Below are positions 57,039 to 64,000 of a DNA stretch of 64,000 bases, in pieces. Both the position numbers and the translations under genes were made by a program. The notes beneath the pieces were generated by a model. That model ran no database searches and had not been told where the DNA came from. It worked only from the letters and a program-made list of their open reading frames with translations. Positions within the stretch are counted from its first letter, which is position 1, and each line of letters starts with the position of its first letter. Origin of the DNA: Novosphingobium resinovorum (GTDB lineage Bacteria > Pseudomonadota > Alphaproteobacteria > Sphingomonadales > Sphingomonadaceae); assembly GCF_001742225.1 (NCBI RefSeq), contig NZ_CP017079.1:1-64000 (forward strand), in the 5' to 3' direction.

Positions 57039-57353
57039 ATGCAGAACATCGCTGAATTTCGGATCATCGGCCGCGTTGGCAGTGTCGATACGACCGATAA
57101 AGTCACCCACGTTTCCGTCGCCGCGAACTACAACCGCAAGGATGGCGATGAATGGAAGACCGATACGCACTGGAACCGTGTGACGTTCTTCCGCCAGCTG
57201 GCAGAGCGCGCCGCTGATCTGGGCAAGGGCGACCTCGTTCACATCACCGGACGGGTCCGCCAGAACAGCTACGAGAGCAATGGCGAAACCCGCTACTCGG
57301 TGGACCTGATCGCTGAGGGGCTGGGCATCCTGACGAGGGGCGGGGCTGATTAA
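57039..57353 (+). CDS. ssb: Single-stranded DNA-binding protein
   Basis: A 104-residue SSB with an OB fold: EFRIIGRVGSVDTTDKVTHV, WNRVTFFRQLAERAADLGKG, DLVHITGRVRQNSYESNGET. It lacks the acidic C-terminal tail of chromosomal SSB, so it probably does not recruit the host SSB partners. Plasmid SSBs are typical leading-region genes that protect the entering strand. AAAGGAGACTACC precedes the ATG, and a strong terminator follows at 57378. Confidence 0.92.
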   Translation: MQNIAEFRIIGRVGSVDTTDKVTHVSVAANYNRKDGDEWKTDTHWNRVTFFRQLAERAADLGKGDLVHITGRVRQNSYESNGETRYSVDLIAEGLGILTRGGAD

Positions 57354-57377
57354 GCCCCCTCCCTTTCCCCATAAGAC

Positions 57378-57403
57378 GGGCGGCCTAGCGGCCGCCCTTT
57401 TTT
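57378..57403 (+). terminator. Rho-independent terminator after ssb
   Basis: GGGCGGCC-TAGC-GGCCGCCC followed by TTTTTT, 25 bp after the ssb stop. Confidence 0.92.
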
Positions 57404-57461
57404 GTGGACAATGCCTCTCATAGACCCTAACGATAATAGGGTTTAATTTTGCGAGGCATTT

Positions 57462-57713
57462 GTGGCGGCCAAACTGTTCAATCGTGTAGCGAGCTTGCGC
57501 ATCGCTGCCGGACTTACGCAATCCGAGCTGGCGGCGAGGATTCACGTCTCACCTGAAACAGTCGCCGCCATCGAGAACGGCAGGCAGGACGCCACTTTGA
57601 TAACGGCGCTCCGAATGTCCCACGCACTGCGAACTCAAGTGCCGAACATCTTTAGGGAGCAGCCTTTCCCTAAGCTGATCGGCTCCGATCGAGGCGAGAG
57701 CCGCACAGCTTAG
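57462..57713 (+). CDS. XRE-family regulator (GTG start)
   Basis: An 83-residue HTH_3 protein similar to the YgzD/Xre-like plasmid regulators: FNRVASLRIAAGLTQSELAA, then IHVSPETVAAIENGRQDATL. The GTG at 57462 follows a GCGAGGC stretch. It precedes a membrane protein and parAB on the same strand, and may control that operon. Confidence 0.85.
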   Translation: MAAKLFNRVASLRIAAGLTQSELAARIHVSPETVAAIENGRQDATLITALRMSHALRTQVPNIFREQPFPKLIGSDRGESRTA

Positions 57714-57722
57714 GAGGTCACT

Positions 57723-58070
57723 ATGCGCCGTCAGATCGTCAGCAAACTCCGGCGTGCAGCAAGCGCGCTACGGACGGCTATGCTTTTGGCGTGGCTTATC
57801 CTGCTGATCGCAGCTGGCGCGCTCATGCTGATCGTGGCTCTTATTGTCGCCACGCTGGCCCACGCTGCCTTTGGCTGGTGGGGCGTGGCCGTGGTCGCAG
57901 CTTTCGTGCTGGCGGCTATCTTCGGCAAAGATCCACCGACCGAACCAACCAGCCCGCGTCGCAAGCGCAAGGGCCTTCACCTGAATGACGATCCGAACCC
58001 ATGGTATATGCAGTCGCAGTATCGCTTCGGATCGGGAAATAGCGCCGCCCATAACCGCTGGCACAAGTAG
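57723..58070 (+). CDS. Small membrane protein upstream of parA
   Basis: A 115-residue protein with two membrane segments (MLLAWLILLIAAGALMLIVA and GWWGVAVVAAFVLAAIFG) and a basic, Pro/Arg-rich cytosolic tail (TSPRRKRKGLHLNDDP). AGGAGGTCACT precedes the ATG. It lies between the XRE gene and parA with short gaps. Function unknown. Confidence 0.65.
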   Translation: MRRQIVSKLRRAASALRTAMLLAWLILLIAAGALMLIVALIVATLAHAAFGWWGVAVVAAFVLAAIFGKDPPTEPTSPRRKRKGLHLNDDPNPWYMQSQYRFGSGNSAAHNRWHK

Positions 58071-58100
58071 CCCGTGGCGCAGCCATTGAAGGGATTCTCA

Positions 58101-58859
58101 ATGCGAACAATCGTAGTGACTAATGAGCGCGGTGGCATCGGCAAGACCACGCTTACCTGTCATATCGCGTGGCATCTGGCCGAGCAGGGCAAGCGTGTCG
58201 TGGTCCTTGACCTGGACAAGCAATGCCACAGTGCCGGAATGCTGAAAGCCGAGTTCGAGCAGATCGGGCCGGTTCAGTCGATACTCGACTTCGCCCCCGT
58301 CGAGGAACCTCCGGCGCTGGCTTGCTTCAAGAACACGAGGCAAGTGGTCGAACTGACGACTGACGGCCCGCAGCAGGGCCAGCACATCGCCGCCTATGTT
58401 CGCGCCATTCGTGCCGGCCTTGCCAAGCACTACGACTATTGCGTGATCGACACGGCCCCGGCTTGGGATGGCCGCAACCTTATGGCGCTGATCGCATCCG
58501 ATTATGTCGCGGTGCCTTTAGACCCCGACAAAACCGCACGGCAATCGCTCAACGAGATTTCGCAAAGCATCAGCCTTGCCAATAAGGTTCGGGGGGAGGG
58601 CAACGAAACCCGCTTCGGGATCGTGTTCAATCGTGTGCAGACGACGAGTGAAGTGTCTAAAATGCTCATGGAGCGGATCGGGCAGGCGCTACCCGCCAAT
58701 GTTGTCCCGCATACCATCCCGCACCGCGAGCATATGCGCGAGGCGGCCCTTCTCGAAATTCCCGTGTGGCGACTTGCCAAGGATACGCGCCGCAGCGCGC
58801 CGGTCCTGCGCGAAGTCGTCTCCTACATTGTCGATCAAGCTGAGAGGGAAGCCGCATGA
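58101..58859 (+). CDS. parA: ParA-family partition ATPase (segment B)
   Basis: A 252-residue ParA-like ATPase. The Walker A region reads NERGGIGKTT (residues 8-17), where most ParA proteins have KGGxGKT, so the first Lys of the deviant P-loop is an Arg. Walker A' VVLDLDKQ near 42, Walker B YCVIDTAPAWDG near 116. GAAGGG precedes the ATG. It overlaps parB by 4 bp. It should segregate the segment B replicon independently of the parA of segment A, to which it is only distantly similar. Confidence 0.9.
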   Translation: MRTIVVTNERGGIGKTTLTCHIAWHLAEQGKRVVVLDLDKQCHSAGMLKAEFEQIGPVQSILDFAPVEEPPALACFKNTRQVVELTTDGPQQGQHIAAYVRAIRAGLAKHYDYCVIDTAPAWDGRNLMALIASDYVAVPLDPDKTARQSLNEISQSISLANKVRGEGNETRFGIVFNRVQTTSEVSKMLMERIGQALPANVVPHTIPHREHMREAALLEIPVWRLAKDTRRSAPVLREVVSYIVDQAEREAA

Positions 58860-59881
58860 GCAAGGCAGCTGTCAAACCGGCGAAGAAGAGCTTTGCCGAC
58901 TTCGATATGGACGCGATGGATTTTTCGGCCGTCCCCGCGAATACCGAGTTCAAGGCAGCTGGGCGGTTTCAGCGCCTTCCGCTCGCTGACATTGATCCAG
59001 ACCCCGCGCAGGTTCGCCGGGAGTTCGACCAGGCCGAGATTGATGCACTGGCCGCGACCATCAAGGACCGCGGCTTGCTGCAACCCATCGTCGTCGCGCC
59101 AACATCGAACGGCCGCTACATCATCCGATACGGCGAGCGGCGCTACCGCGCGTGCCGCCAGCTTGGTTTCGACCAGATCGACACCGTTCTGGATCAGGCC
59201 GACGCCGAACGCGATATTGGCCTCGACCAGTTTCTTGAGAACGAACAACGCCAAGCCCTAAGTCTGGCCGAGCGCGTCAGTTTCATCGCGAGCCGCGTCA
59301 GTGACACGCTTTCGACAAAGGATCTAGCCGCGCGCATCGCCAAGCCGCATTCGGAAGTGAAGCGCCTCTACTCGCTGCGCACCTTGCCCGAGGACATTCT
59401 TGCCGCGTTGAAGAATTGTTCTCCGCGCGCCGCCGTCGCCATCAAACACGCGATCGAGCTGGACGAGGAGGCCACGCGCAATTTCGTGGTCACGAATGAA
59501 AATCCGACAGCCGCCGCCTGCGAGCAGTTTCTTGCCACGCTCCAAGGCGGTCCCGATGAAGAGAGCGCTCAGGCCGGCGCCGCTAAACCGAATGACGATT
59601 CAGCGCTGCCCCAAGAATCGCGCGCGCCGGTGGCAGCTGCCACCAGTGCAGCAGATGAGCGTCGGGAGCGGCCCGAACTGGATGCCGGCGACGACGAGCG
59701 GGAAGGGGAGGGCGCTGCGCTTGCCGAGCGTTCCGATCACAAGCCGCGCACCCCCCGTCAGCCGAAAGAGGCCAACGACGCACCGGCCATCATCATTCAG
59801 GGCCGTCGCGGGATTGTTCTCAGCGGCCAGGTCACGGTTCGGTTCGACGGCGAGGCTGCGCCCCAAACCTTCGACTTCTGA
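58856..59881 (+). CDS. parB: ParB-family partition protein (segment B)
   Basis: A 341-residue ParB. ParB/Srx domain: RLPLADIDPDPAQVRREFDQ, GLLQPIVVAPT, IRYGERRYRACRQLGF and ENEQRQALSLAERVSFI. HTH: TKDLAARIAKPHSEVKRLYS. A C-terminal acidic linker and short final domain follow. Palindrome site 9 lies inside its linker-coding part (59629) and site 10 just after its stop (59936). This makes ParB itself a prime candidate for binding this repeated palindrome. Its start overlaps the parA stop. Confidence 0.92.
   Translation: MSKAAVKPAKKSFADFDMDAMDFSAVPANTEFKAAGRFQRLPLADIDPDPAQVRREFDQAEIDALAATIKDRGLLQPIVVAPTSNGRYIIRYGERRYRACRQLGFDQIDTVLDQADAERDIGLDQFLENEQRQALSLAERVSFIASRVSDTLSTKDLAARIAKPHSEVKRLYSLRTLPEDILAALKNCSPRAAVAIKHAIELDEEATRNFVVTNENPTAAACEQFLATLQGGPDEESAQAGAAKPNDDSALPQESRAPVAAATSAADERRERPELDAGDDEREGEGAALAERSDHKPRTPRQPKEANDAPAIIIQGRRGIVLSGQVTVRFDGEAAPQTFDF
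59629..59644. promoter_or_regulatory. GGTGGCAGCTGCCACC palindrome, site 9 (inside parB)
   Basis: Exact core within the coding sequence (reads VAAAT). Confidence 0.8.
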
Positions 59882-59931
59882 TAGCTTTTACCGTCCACGT
59901 TCACTCAGCATTGAGGCGGCGTGGAATTTTG

Positions 59932-59954
59932 AAGCGGTGGCAGTTGCCACCGCT
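59932..59954 (+). terminator. Palindrome site 10 acting as parB terminator
   Basis: AAGC-GGTGGCAGTTGCCACC-GCTT followed by TTTGTTTG. One mismatch in the core. Stem plus T run 51 bp after the parB stop fits a terminator as well as a binding site. Confidence 0.7.
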
Positions 59955-59964
59955 TTTTGTTTGT

Positions 59965-60070
59965 GGGGTAGGTATCTACTTTATGGCAGGATAAGCCTTG
60001 CGGCGGCTAATGTTAACCGATACGCTCAATCCTATCGGATCGCGCTTCACGGTTGGGAGATACCTACCCC
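59965..60070. other. Candidate oriT of segment B (MOBP type)
   Basis: The minus strand reads CTTATCCTG|CC with the predicted nick between 59987 and 59986, matching the IncP/MOBP nic consensus YATCCTG|Y. Flanked by a perfect 13-bp inverted repeat GGGGTAGGTATCT (59965-59977) / its complement (60058-60070), with an inner stem CCGATA/TATCGG (60017-60038). It lies directly upstream of mobC and the relaxase, where MOBP oriT sites usually are. Confidence 0.65.
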
Positions 60071-60072
60071 AC

Positions 60073-60624
60073 ATGGAAAAGACGCTGGGCTTCAAGATCG
60101 AGGCGGCCAAGCTCGCAAAGATCGACGCGCTCGCGCAGACGAGGGGAGGGCGCGGCCCCTTCATGCGTCAGCTGGTTGACGCGGTGCTCAGGCAGTCCGG
60201 GGCGGCCATCGAGGCCGCGCCTGTTGCCGACCGCGAGGCCGCTGGCGAGCACCGCCTTTATCTTCGGCCCACCGAAACCGAACTGGCCGTGATCCGCCAT
60301 CGCGCAAAGGAGCGCCGCATGACCCCGGCGACCTGGGCGATGGCTCTTGTGCGGCGACACATCGGCATTGCCGCGCCTGTCGATCGCGAGTTGCGCGAAG
60401 AGCTGTTGAATTGCCGTCAGGCGTTACAGCGCATTGGCCGCAACGTGAATCAGATCGCCCGAGCGGCGAACAAGATGGCGCTGGCGGACAATGCAGCGGA
60501 GATCGCCGGCGAGCTGCATAAGGTCAACGACCTGCGCGCGGCGATCGGCGCGGCCGTCGAAGGTATCGGTGCAGCCACGAAGGCCGATCTTGTCTATTGG
60601 GAGGTGCCCGGTGAGCGACTTTGA
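60073..60624 (+). CDS. mobC: MobC-like relaxosome protein
   Basis: A 183-residue relaxosome accessory protein. The C-terminal half has the MobC signature (ELLNCRQALQRIGRNVNQIA, RAANKMALADNAAEIAGELH). The N-terminal part looks like an RHH/HTH DNA-binding domain (LGFKIEAAKLAKIDALAQTR). It should bind oriT and help the relaxase. The ATG at 60073 lies 2 bp after the right arm of the 13-bp inverted repeat, so binding there would also repress it. Overlaps the relaxase GTG by 14 bp. Confidence 0.85.
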   Translation: MEKTLGFKIEAAKLAKIDALAQTRGGRGPFMRQLVDAVLRQSGAAIEAAPVADREAAGEHRLYLRPTETELAVIRHRAKERRMTPATWAMALVRRHIGIAAPVDRELREELLNCRQALQRIGRNVNQIARAANKMALADNAAEIAGELHKVNDLRAAIGAAVEGIGAATKADLVYWEVPGERL

Positions 60625-61215
60625 CAGCAGCTTTGAGGCGGGCCAGCTCGCCGCGCTGTTCAAACCAAAGCTGACCAGCGACCCGAACAGGCGCGGCGCC
60701 GACATGTTGCTGCGCTCGCTTAGTTCGAGGCGAGCAGGCCAGGGCGGGAGCACCCGGGCGCGGCTTGCTCGCATTGTCAGCCGTGCTCCGGAGGTCATGG
60801 TCAAGGTTACGGGCAGGCCGAAGGGCAAGAACCACGCGGCTGCGCATTTCGACTATATCGGCCGAAAAGGCGATGTGCCGCTTGAAACGCGCGATGGCGA
60901 CATTCTGACTGACAAGGAAGATCGGGCGGCGCTGGCGCGCGATTGGGGCGATCCTGTCTATTGGCGTGACAATTCTACCGTAGCCGCCGTGAGCATGGTT
61001 TTTTCGATGCCGGCAGGCACAGACCCCGACAAGGTTCTTTCAGCGGTGCGCGAAGTCGCGCGGAGCGAGATCGGGCATGAGTGGGATTACGTCCTGGCGC
61101 TGCATACGGACACACCACGGCCTCACGTGCATGTGACGGTTGCAGCGCGCGGTGACACGGGGAAACGCTTCAACCCGCGACCTCAAACGCTGCATCATTA
61201 CCGGGAGCGCTTTGC
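60611..61215 (+). pseudogene. MOBP relaxase, truncated by IS21
   Basis: N-terminal ~200 residues of a relaxase/mobilization nuclease: MVKVTGRPKGKNHAAAHFDY, EWDYVLALHTDT followed by PRPHVHVTVAARGD (the HxDxxxPHxH metal site), and LHHYRERFA. Starts with GTG inside mobC. At 61216 the sequence passes into the IS21 end, adding ~12 foreign residues to a stop at 61255. Normal relaxases of this group continue for several hundred residues, so this one lacks its C-terminal part; the catalytic core may survive. Confidence 0.85.
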
Positions 61216-61338
61216 TGTCAACGGCGGAGCAAAAGTCGGCCATTCGGCGGCGTAAAACCAGGCCACGGTGTTACATGCCGGGGGGAGTGGCGTGAGGGCG
61301 TAGCCCGAAGGCCACTCCCCCCGGCATTGGCTTGATTT

Positions 61339-62106
61339 TCAGGGTCTGGTTTTGGCCTTTCGGGCCCGGCTGTGAGCGAGGCGATAGCTTTCGCCGTTCA
61401 TCTCGAGGATGCTGACGTGATGGGTCAGACGATCGAGGAGCGCGCCTGTGAGGCGCTCGGATCCGAAGGTTTCAGTCCATTCGTCGAAGGGCAGGTTGCT
61501 GGTGATCAAGGTGGAGCCGCGCTCATAGCGCTGGGAGATCAGCTCGAACAACAGTTCGGCACCGGTCTTGGAGAGCGGTACGAAGCCCAGTTCGTCAATG
61601 ATGAGCAGCTTGTATCCGGCCATCTGCTTCTGGAAGCGCAGGAGACGCCGCTCGTCGCGCGCCTCCATCATCTCGCTGACCAGCGCCGCCGCAGTGGTGA
61701 AGCCCACCGACAGTCCTTTCTGGCATGCTGCCAGCCCGAGCCCCAAAGCTACGTGCGTCTTGCCGGTGCCCGATGGCCCCAGAGCGATGGCGTTCTCACG
61801 CCGCTCGATCCACTCGCAGCGCGCCATCTCGAGCACCTGCATCTTGTTGAGCCTGGGGATAGCGGCGAAGTCGAAGCTGTCGAGGCTTTTGACGGCGGGG
61901 AAGCGCGCGGCCTTGATGCGCCGCTCGACCATACGACGCTCCCTGTCGATCATCTCCATCTCGACGAGACGGGCGAGGAAGCGGATATGATCGACGCCTT
62001 CAGCGGCACATTGCCGGGCGAGCTTGTGATGCTCTCGCAGGCACGTAGGCAGCTTGAGTGCCTTGAGATGGTGAGCGAGAAGAATCTCCGGTGCCTGATC
62101 GCTCAT
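61339..62106 (-). CDS. istB: IS21 helper ATPase IstB
   Basis: A 255-residue DnaA-like AAA+ protein that assists IstA. Walker A ALGPSGTGKTH near residue 103, Walker B KLLIIDELGFVPL near 164, sensor ITSNLPFDEW near 200. The start MSDQAPEILLA overlaps the istA stop by 4 bp, the standard IS21 arrangement. A long upstream extension in frame is rejected because it lies inside istA. Confidence 0.94.
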   Translation of the reverse strand: MSDQAPEILLAHHLKALKLPTCLREHHKLARQCAAEGVDHIRFLARLVEMEMIDRERRMVERRIKAARFPAVKSLDSFDFAAIPRLNKMQVLEMARCEWIERRENAIALGPSGTGKTHVALGLGLAACQKGLSVGFTTAAALVSEMMEARDERRLLRFQKQMAGYKLLIIDELGFVPLSKTGAELLFELISQRYERGSTLITSNLPFDEWTETFGSERLTGALLDRLTHHVSILEMNGESYRLAHSRARKAKTRP

Positions 62107-63611
62107 GCGGCCTCCTGCCTGTCGGACAGCAGGCTCATATAGGCTCTGGCAAAGGTCTTCTCGACCGTCGTGCGTGGCAGGAAGGGATAGACGTCCAGGT
62201 CCAGCCTGGGCGGCACGCGTTCGACCCGGCACAGGACCAGGTGCCTGACGGCATCGAAGCCGATGGCGCCAAGGTCGATGGCCTGTTCCACCGCCGCCTG
62301 GAGATCGGCGATGGTGAACGTTTCCAGCAGGCGCAGCACCTGTACATATTCGCGCCTGCCATGTTTGTGCATGCGCCCTTCCATCAACCGCTGGAGCGTC
62401 CCGAACGCTTCGGGCAGGTCCCAGCCCTGCAAAGGGGCCGCCTGGTCGAATGCGTTGATCTTCTGCTCAATCAGCGGGAGATAATGGAGCGGGTCGAAGA
62501 TAACCTCCTCGCGGGCATGGCAACGCGGGTGACGGGCGATGACCTCGCTGCGGCATCCGATCACCACCGCATCGACATAGGCCCTGATCCAGACTTCCTG
62601 ATGGCCCCAGGCCACCGGAACCGAATAATCGTTGGTCCTGTAGCGCACCAGGGATTGCGAGGAGACCCGCCCCCCGGTCTGATCGCAGGCCTCGAAGGGT
62701 GTAGCGGGCAGAGGCTGCATCGCCGCCAAATCGCGCTGCAAGCGCTCACCGATCGTCTCGCTCTCCCCGCGCACCTTGTCCTGCTGGCGCCTGCGGCATT
62801 GCTCCTCCAGCCACAGGTTGAACGCCTCCCAGGTCGGGAACTTCGGGATCGGCACCATGAAATTGCGGCGGCAGTAACCAACCAGCCCTTCCACATTGCC
62901 TTTCTCGTTCCCCTTGCCCGGGCGGGCATAGCGGTCGCGGATCACGTAATGCGACAGGAAAGCGCTGAACAGCGTGGCACGCTTGCGCGTGCCGTCTGGC
63001 AGGATCTTCGCCACCAGGCAGCGATCGTTGTCATAGACGATCGAGCGCGGCACCGCGCCGAAGAACGCGAAGGCATGGACATGTCCGTCCACCCAGGCCT
63101 CCGCCACCGCCGCCGGATAGGCTCGCACATAGCAGGCATCACTGTGCGGCAGATCGAGCGCGAAGAAGTAAGCCTTTTGCTCCACCCCGCCGATCTCCAC
63201 CAGCGCTTCCCCGAAATCGGCCTGCGCATCTCCCGCCGGGTGCGCCAGCGGCACGAACATCTCCCGGCTGCGTTGCTCGCGCTCCCGGATGTAATCCTTG
63301 ATGATCGTATAGCCGCCGGTAAAACCATGTTCGGTGCGCAAACGGTCGAATACCCGCTTCGCCGTATGGCGCTGCTTGCGCGGGACACCGCGATCCCCCT
63401 CAAGCCATCCATCGATGATCCCCACAAACCCGTCCAGCTTCGGGCGCTGCGGTGCAGACTGACGCCGGTAACCCGGCGGCGATGAAAACGACAGCATCTT
63501 GCGCACCGTATCGCGCGACACATTGAAACGCTTCGCCGCCGCCCGTTGGCTCATGCCATCCGCGCAAGCCAAACGGACCTGAAGATAAAGTTCCACGCTG
63601 TAGATCCCCAC
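62103..63611 (-). CDS. istA: IS21 transposase IstA
   Basis: A 502-residue transposase. N-terminal HTH (GMSQRAAAKRFNVSRDTVRK), DDE core with AQADFGEALVEI (first D), IVYDNDRCLV (second D) and NEKGNVEGLVGY (E), then the C-terminal DNA-binding part (SLVRYRTNDYSVPVAWGHQE). Full length for the family. It starts 105 bp inside the right end of the IS. Confidence 0.95.
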   Translation of the reverse strand: MGIYSVELYLQVRLACADGMSQRAAAKRFNVSRDTVRKMLSFSSPPGYRRQSAPQRPKLDGFVGIIDGWLEGDRGVPRKQRHTAKRVFDRLRTEHGFTGGYTIIKDYIREREQRSREMFVPLAHPAGDAQADFGEALVEIGGVEQKAYFFALDLPHSDACYVRAYPAAVAEAWVDGHVHAFAFFGAVPRSIVYDNDRCLVAKILPDGTRKRATLFSAFLSHYVIRDRYARPGKGNEKGNVEGLVGYCRRNFMVPIPKFPTWEAFNLWLEEQCRRRQQDKVRGESETIGERLQRDLAAMQPLPATPFEACDQTGGRVSSQSLVRYRTNDYSVPVAWGHQEVWIRAYVDAVVIGCRSEVIARHPRCHAREEVIFDPLHYLPLIEQKINAFDQAAPLQGWDLPEAFGTLQRLMEGRMHKHGRREYVQVLRLLETFTIADLQAAVEQAIDLGAIGFDAVRHLVLCRVERVPPRLDLDVYPFLPRTTVEKTFARAYMSLLSDRQEAA

Positions 63612-63713
63612 ACCTCCCTGACTTGGCAGAAAGGCTTCAAGGTGGACGACTTTTACGCCGCCCGCAGCAGGACTATCCCGCCGCTAGCGTGGCCGAATAT
63701 TGCTCCGCCGTTC

Positions 63714-64000
63714 TCAACCAAATCCCTTTCGCTTGATTCCGTAGAGCGGTAGCGGCGTGTAGCTCGACCCACCCCAAAAGACGCGGTTCCGGTTCGCCGC
63801 TTTGGTCCGGCCCCAAAGGAAGATCAGCCGGAATGCGTTCACGTCATGCCGCACGATGAGCCGCGCCATCGCATAAAGCGCGACGGCGGCCGCGCCGCCG
63901 TAGAGAGGATTGCCCGAACCAACCAACGTGATTGCGCCCGCCATGATGATGAGCGCGCCCGCCTCAATGGGAACACCCGCCCACAAAGCGGGGCGGGTGA
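63714..64000 (-). CDS. virB3: VirB3-like T4SS protein, 5' end outside window
   Basis: Partial, 94 residues. The visible start is TRPALWAGVPIEAGALIIMA, typical of VirB3 just after its first residues, followed by two membrane segments and RHDVNAFRLIFLWGRTKA. It continues beyond 64000. Its stop TGA coincides with the first three bases of the IS21 right end, so the last residues may be lost. In vir operons virB4 follows virB3 on the same strand; here the IS and the relaxase take that place, so the operon is broken. Confidence 0.82.
   Translation of the reverse strand, partial: TRPALWAGVPIEAGALIIMAGAITLVGSGNPLYGGAAAVALYAMARLIVRHDVNAFRLIFLWGRTKAANRNRVFWGGSSYTPLPLYGIKRKGFG

Larger units (their letters stand above)
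61216..63716. mobile_element. IS21-family insertion sequence, 2501 bp
   Basis: Ends TGTCAACGGCGGAGCAA (left) and TGAGAACGGCGGAGCAA (right, complement) with TCGGCCA following in both. It encodes istA and istB on the minus strand and a strong hairpin (61275-61324) near the left end. Neighbouring bases (TTTGC left, ACCAA right) show no target duplication. The left flank is a cut relaxase and the right flank the end of virB3, so DNA next to the IS was lost or inverted. Confidence 0.88.

Noticed and set aside
61275..61324. Hairpin near the left end of IS21 as an attachment site
   Set aside because: Most simply a terminator for istAB inside the IS; both arms lie within the element.
62091..63485. 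464-codon plus-strand frame opposite istA
   Set aside because: Shadow of the IS21 transposase gene.

Overview
The window looks like plasmid DNA from an alphaproteobacterium, most likely a sphingomonad (Sphingomonas/Sphingobium/Novosphingobium group). This is inferred from the high GC content, an RPA-family RepA with iterons, a Ti-like traA/traC/traD/traG block, DUF6118, DUF3768, DUF4942 and DUF6884 proteins, and long GC-rich leaders. No rRNA, tRNA or CRISPR array was seen.

The main result is that the window appears to hold two plasmids fused through Tn3-family transposons. Segment A (3330-31584, about 28.25 kb) is a complete small mobilizable plasmid. It has repA with seven iterons and a DnaA box (8326-9739), parA with a small RHH partner (7298-8262), a MOBQ transfer block with oriT (10816-18625), several toxin-antitoxin modules (3644-6115), a tyrosine recombinase (30302-31270), and cargo encoding tripartite efflux, redox enzymes and a phospholipase (18673-29785). 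Its two ends are the two halves of one histidine-phosphatase gene. They share the 5-bp duplication CGTTC, and joining them restores a 206-codon frame. A closed circle was therefore opened by a transposon in that gene and is now joined to a second replicon.

Segment B (35941 to the window end, and presumably 1-3033 around the circle) is a conjugative-type backbone. It holds a winged-helix Rep candidate, a primase-like protein and a thermonuclease-like protein. A long co-oriented block of small genes follows: orphan ParB, ArdC anti-restriction, a Fic toxin with antitoxin, DUF3768, a DUF4942-methyltransferase, a sigma-4-like protein, a serine recombinase and SSB. Then come parA/parB, a MOBP-like oriT, mobC and a relaxase. 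An IS21-family element (61216-63716) cuts the relaxase and abuts the 3' end of virB3, so the transfer machinery of B is probably broken. If the nic site at 59986/59987 is right, the 36-60 kb block is the leading region, and its genes use the entering strand as template.

Three leader families recur directly upstream of segment-B genes (about 275 bp x3, about 275 bp x2, 82 bp x2). A 16-bp palindrome, GGTGGCAGCTGCCACC, occurs about ten times, only in B, including inside and just after parB. Segment A instead has four copies of the palindrome CGTTTAAACG. These private repeats fit separate origins for the two segments and point to dispersed regulatory or centromere systems.

The junctions carry a Tn3-family tnpA (1-2910), a tnpA remnant (2949-3329) and a complete-looking 4.36-kb Tn3-family element (31585-35940) with 39-bp inverted repeats.
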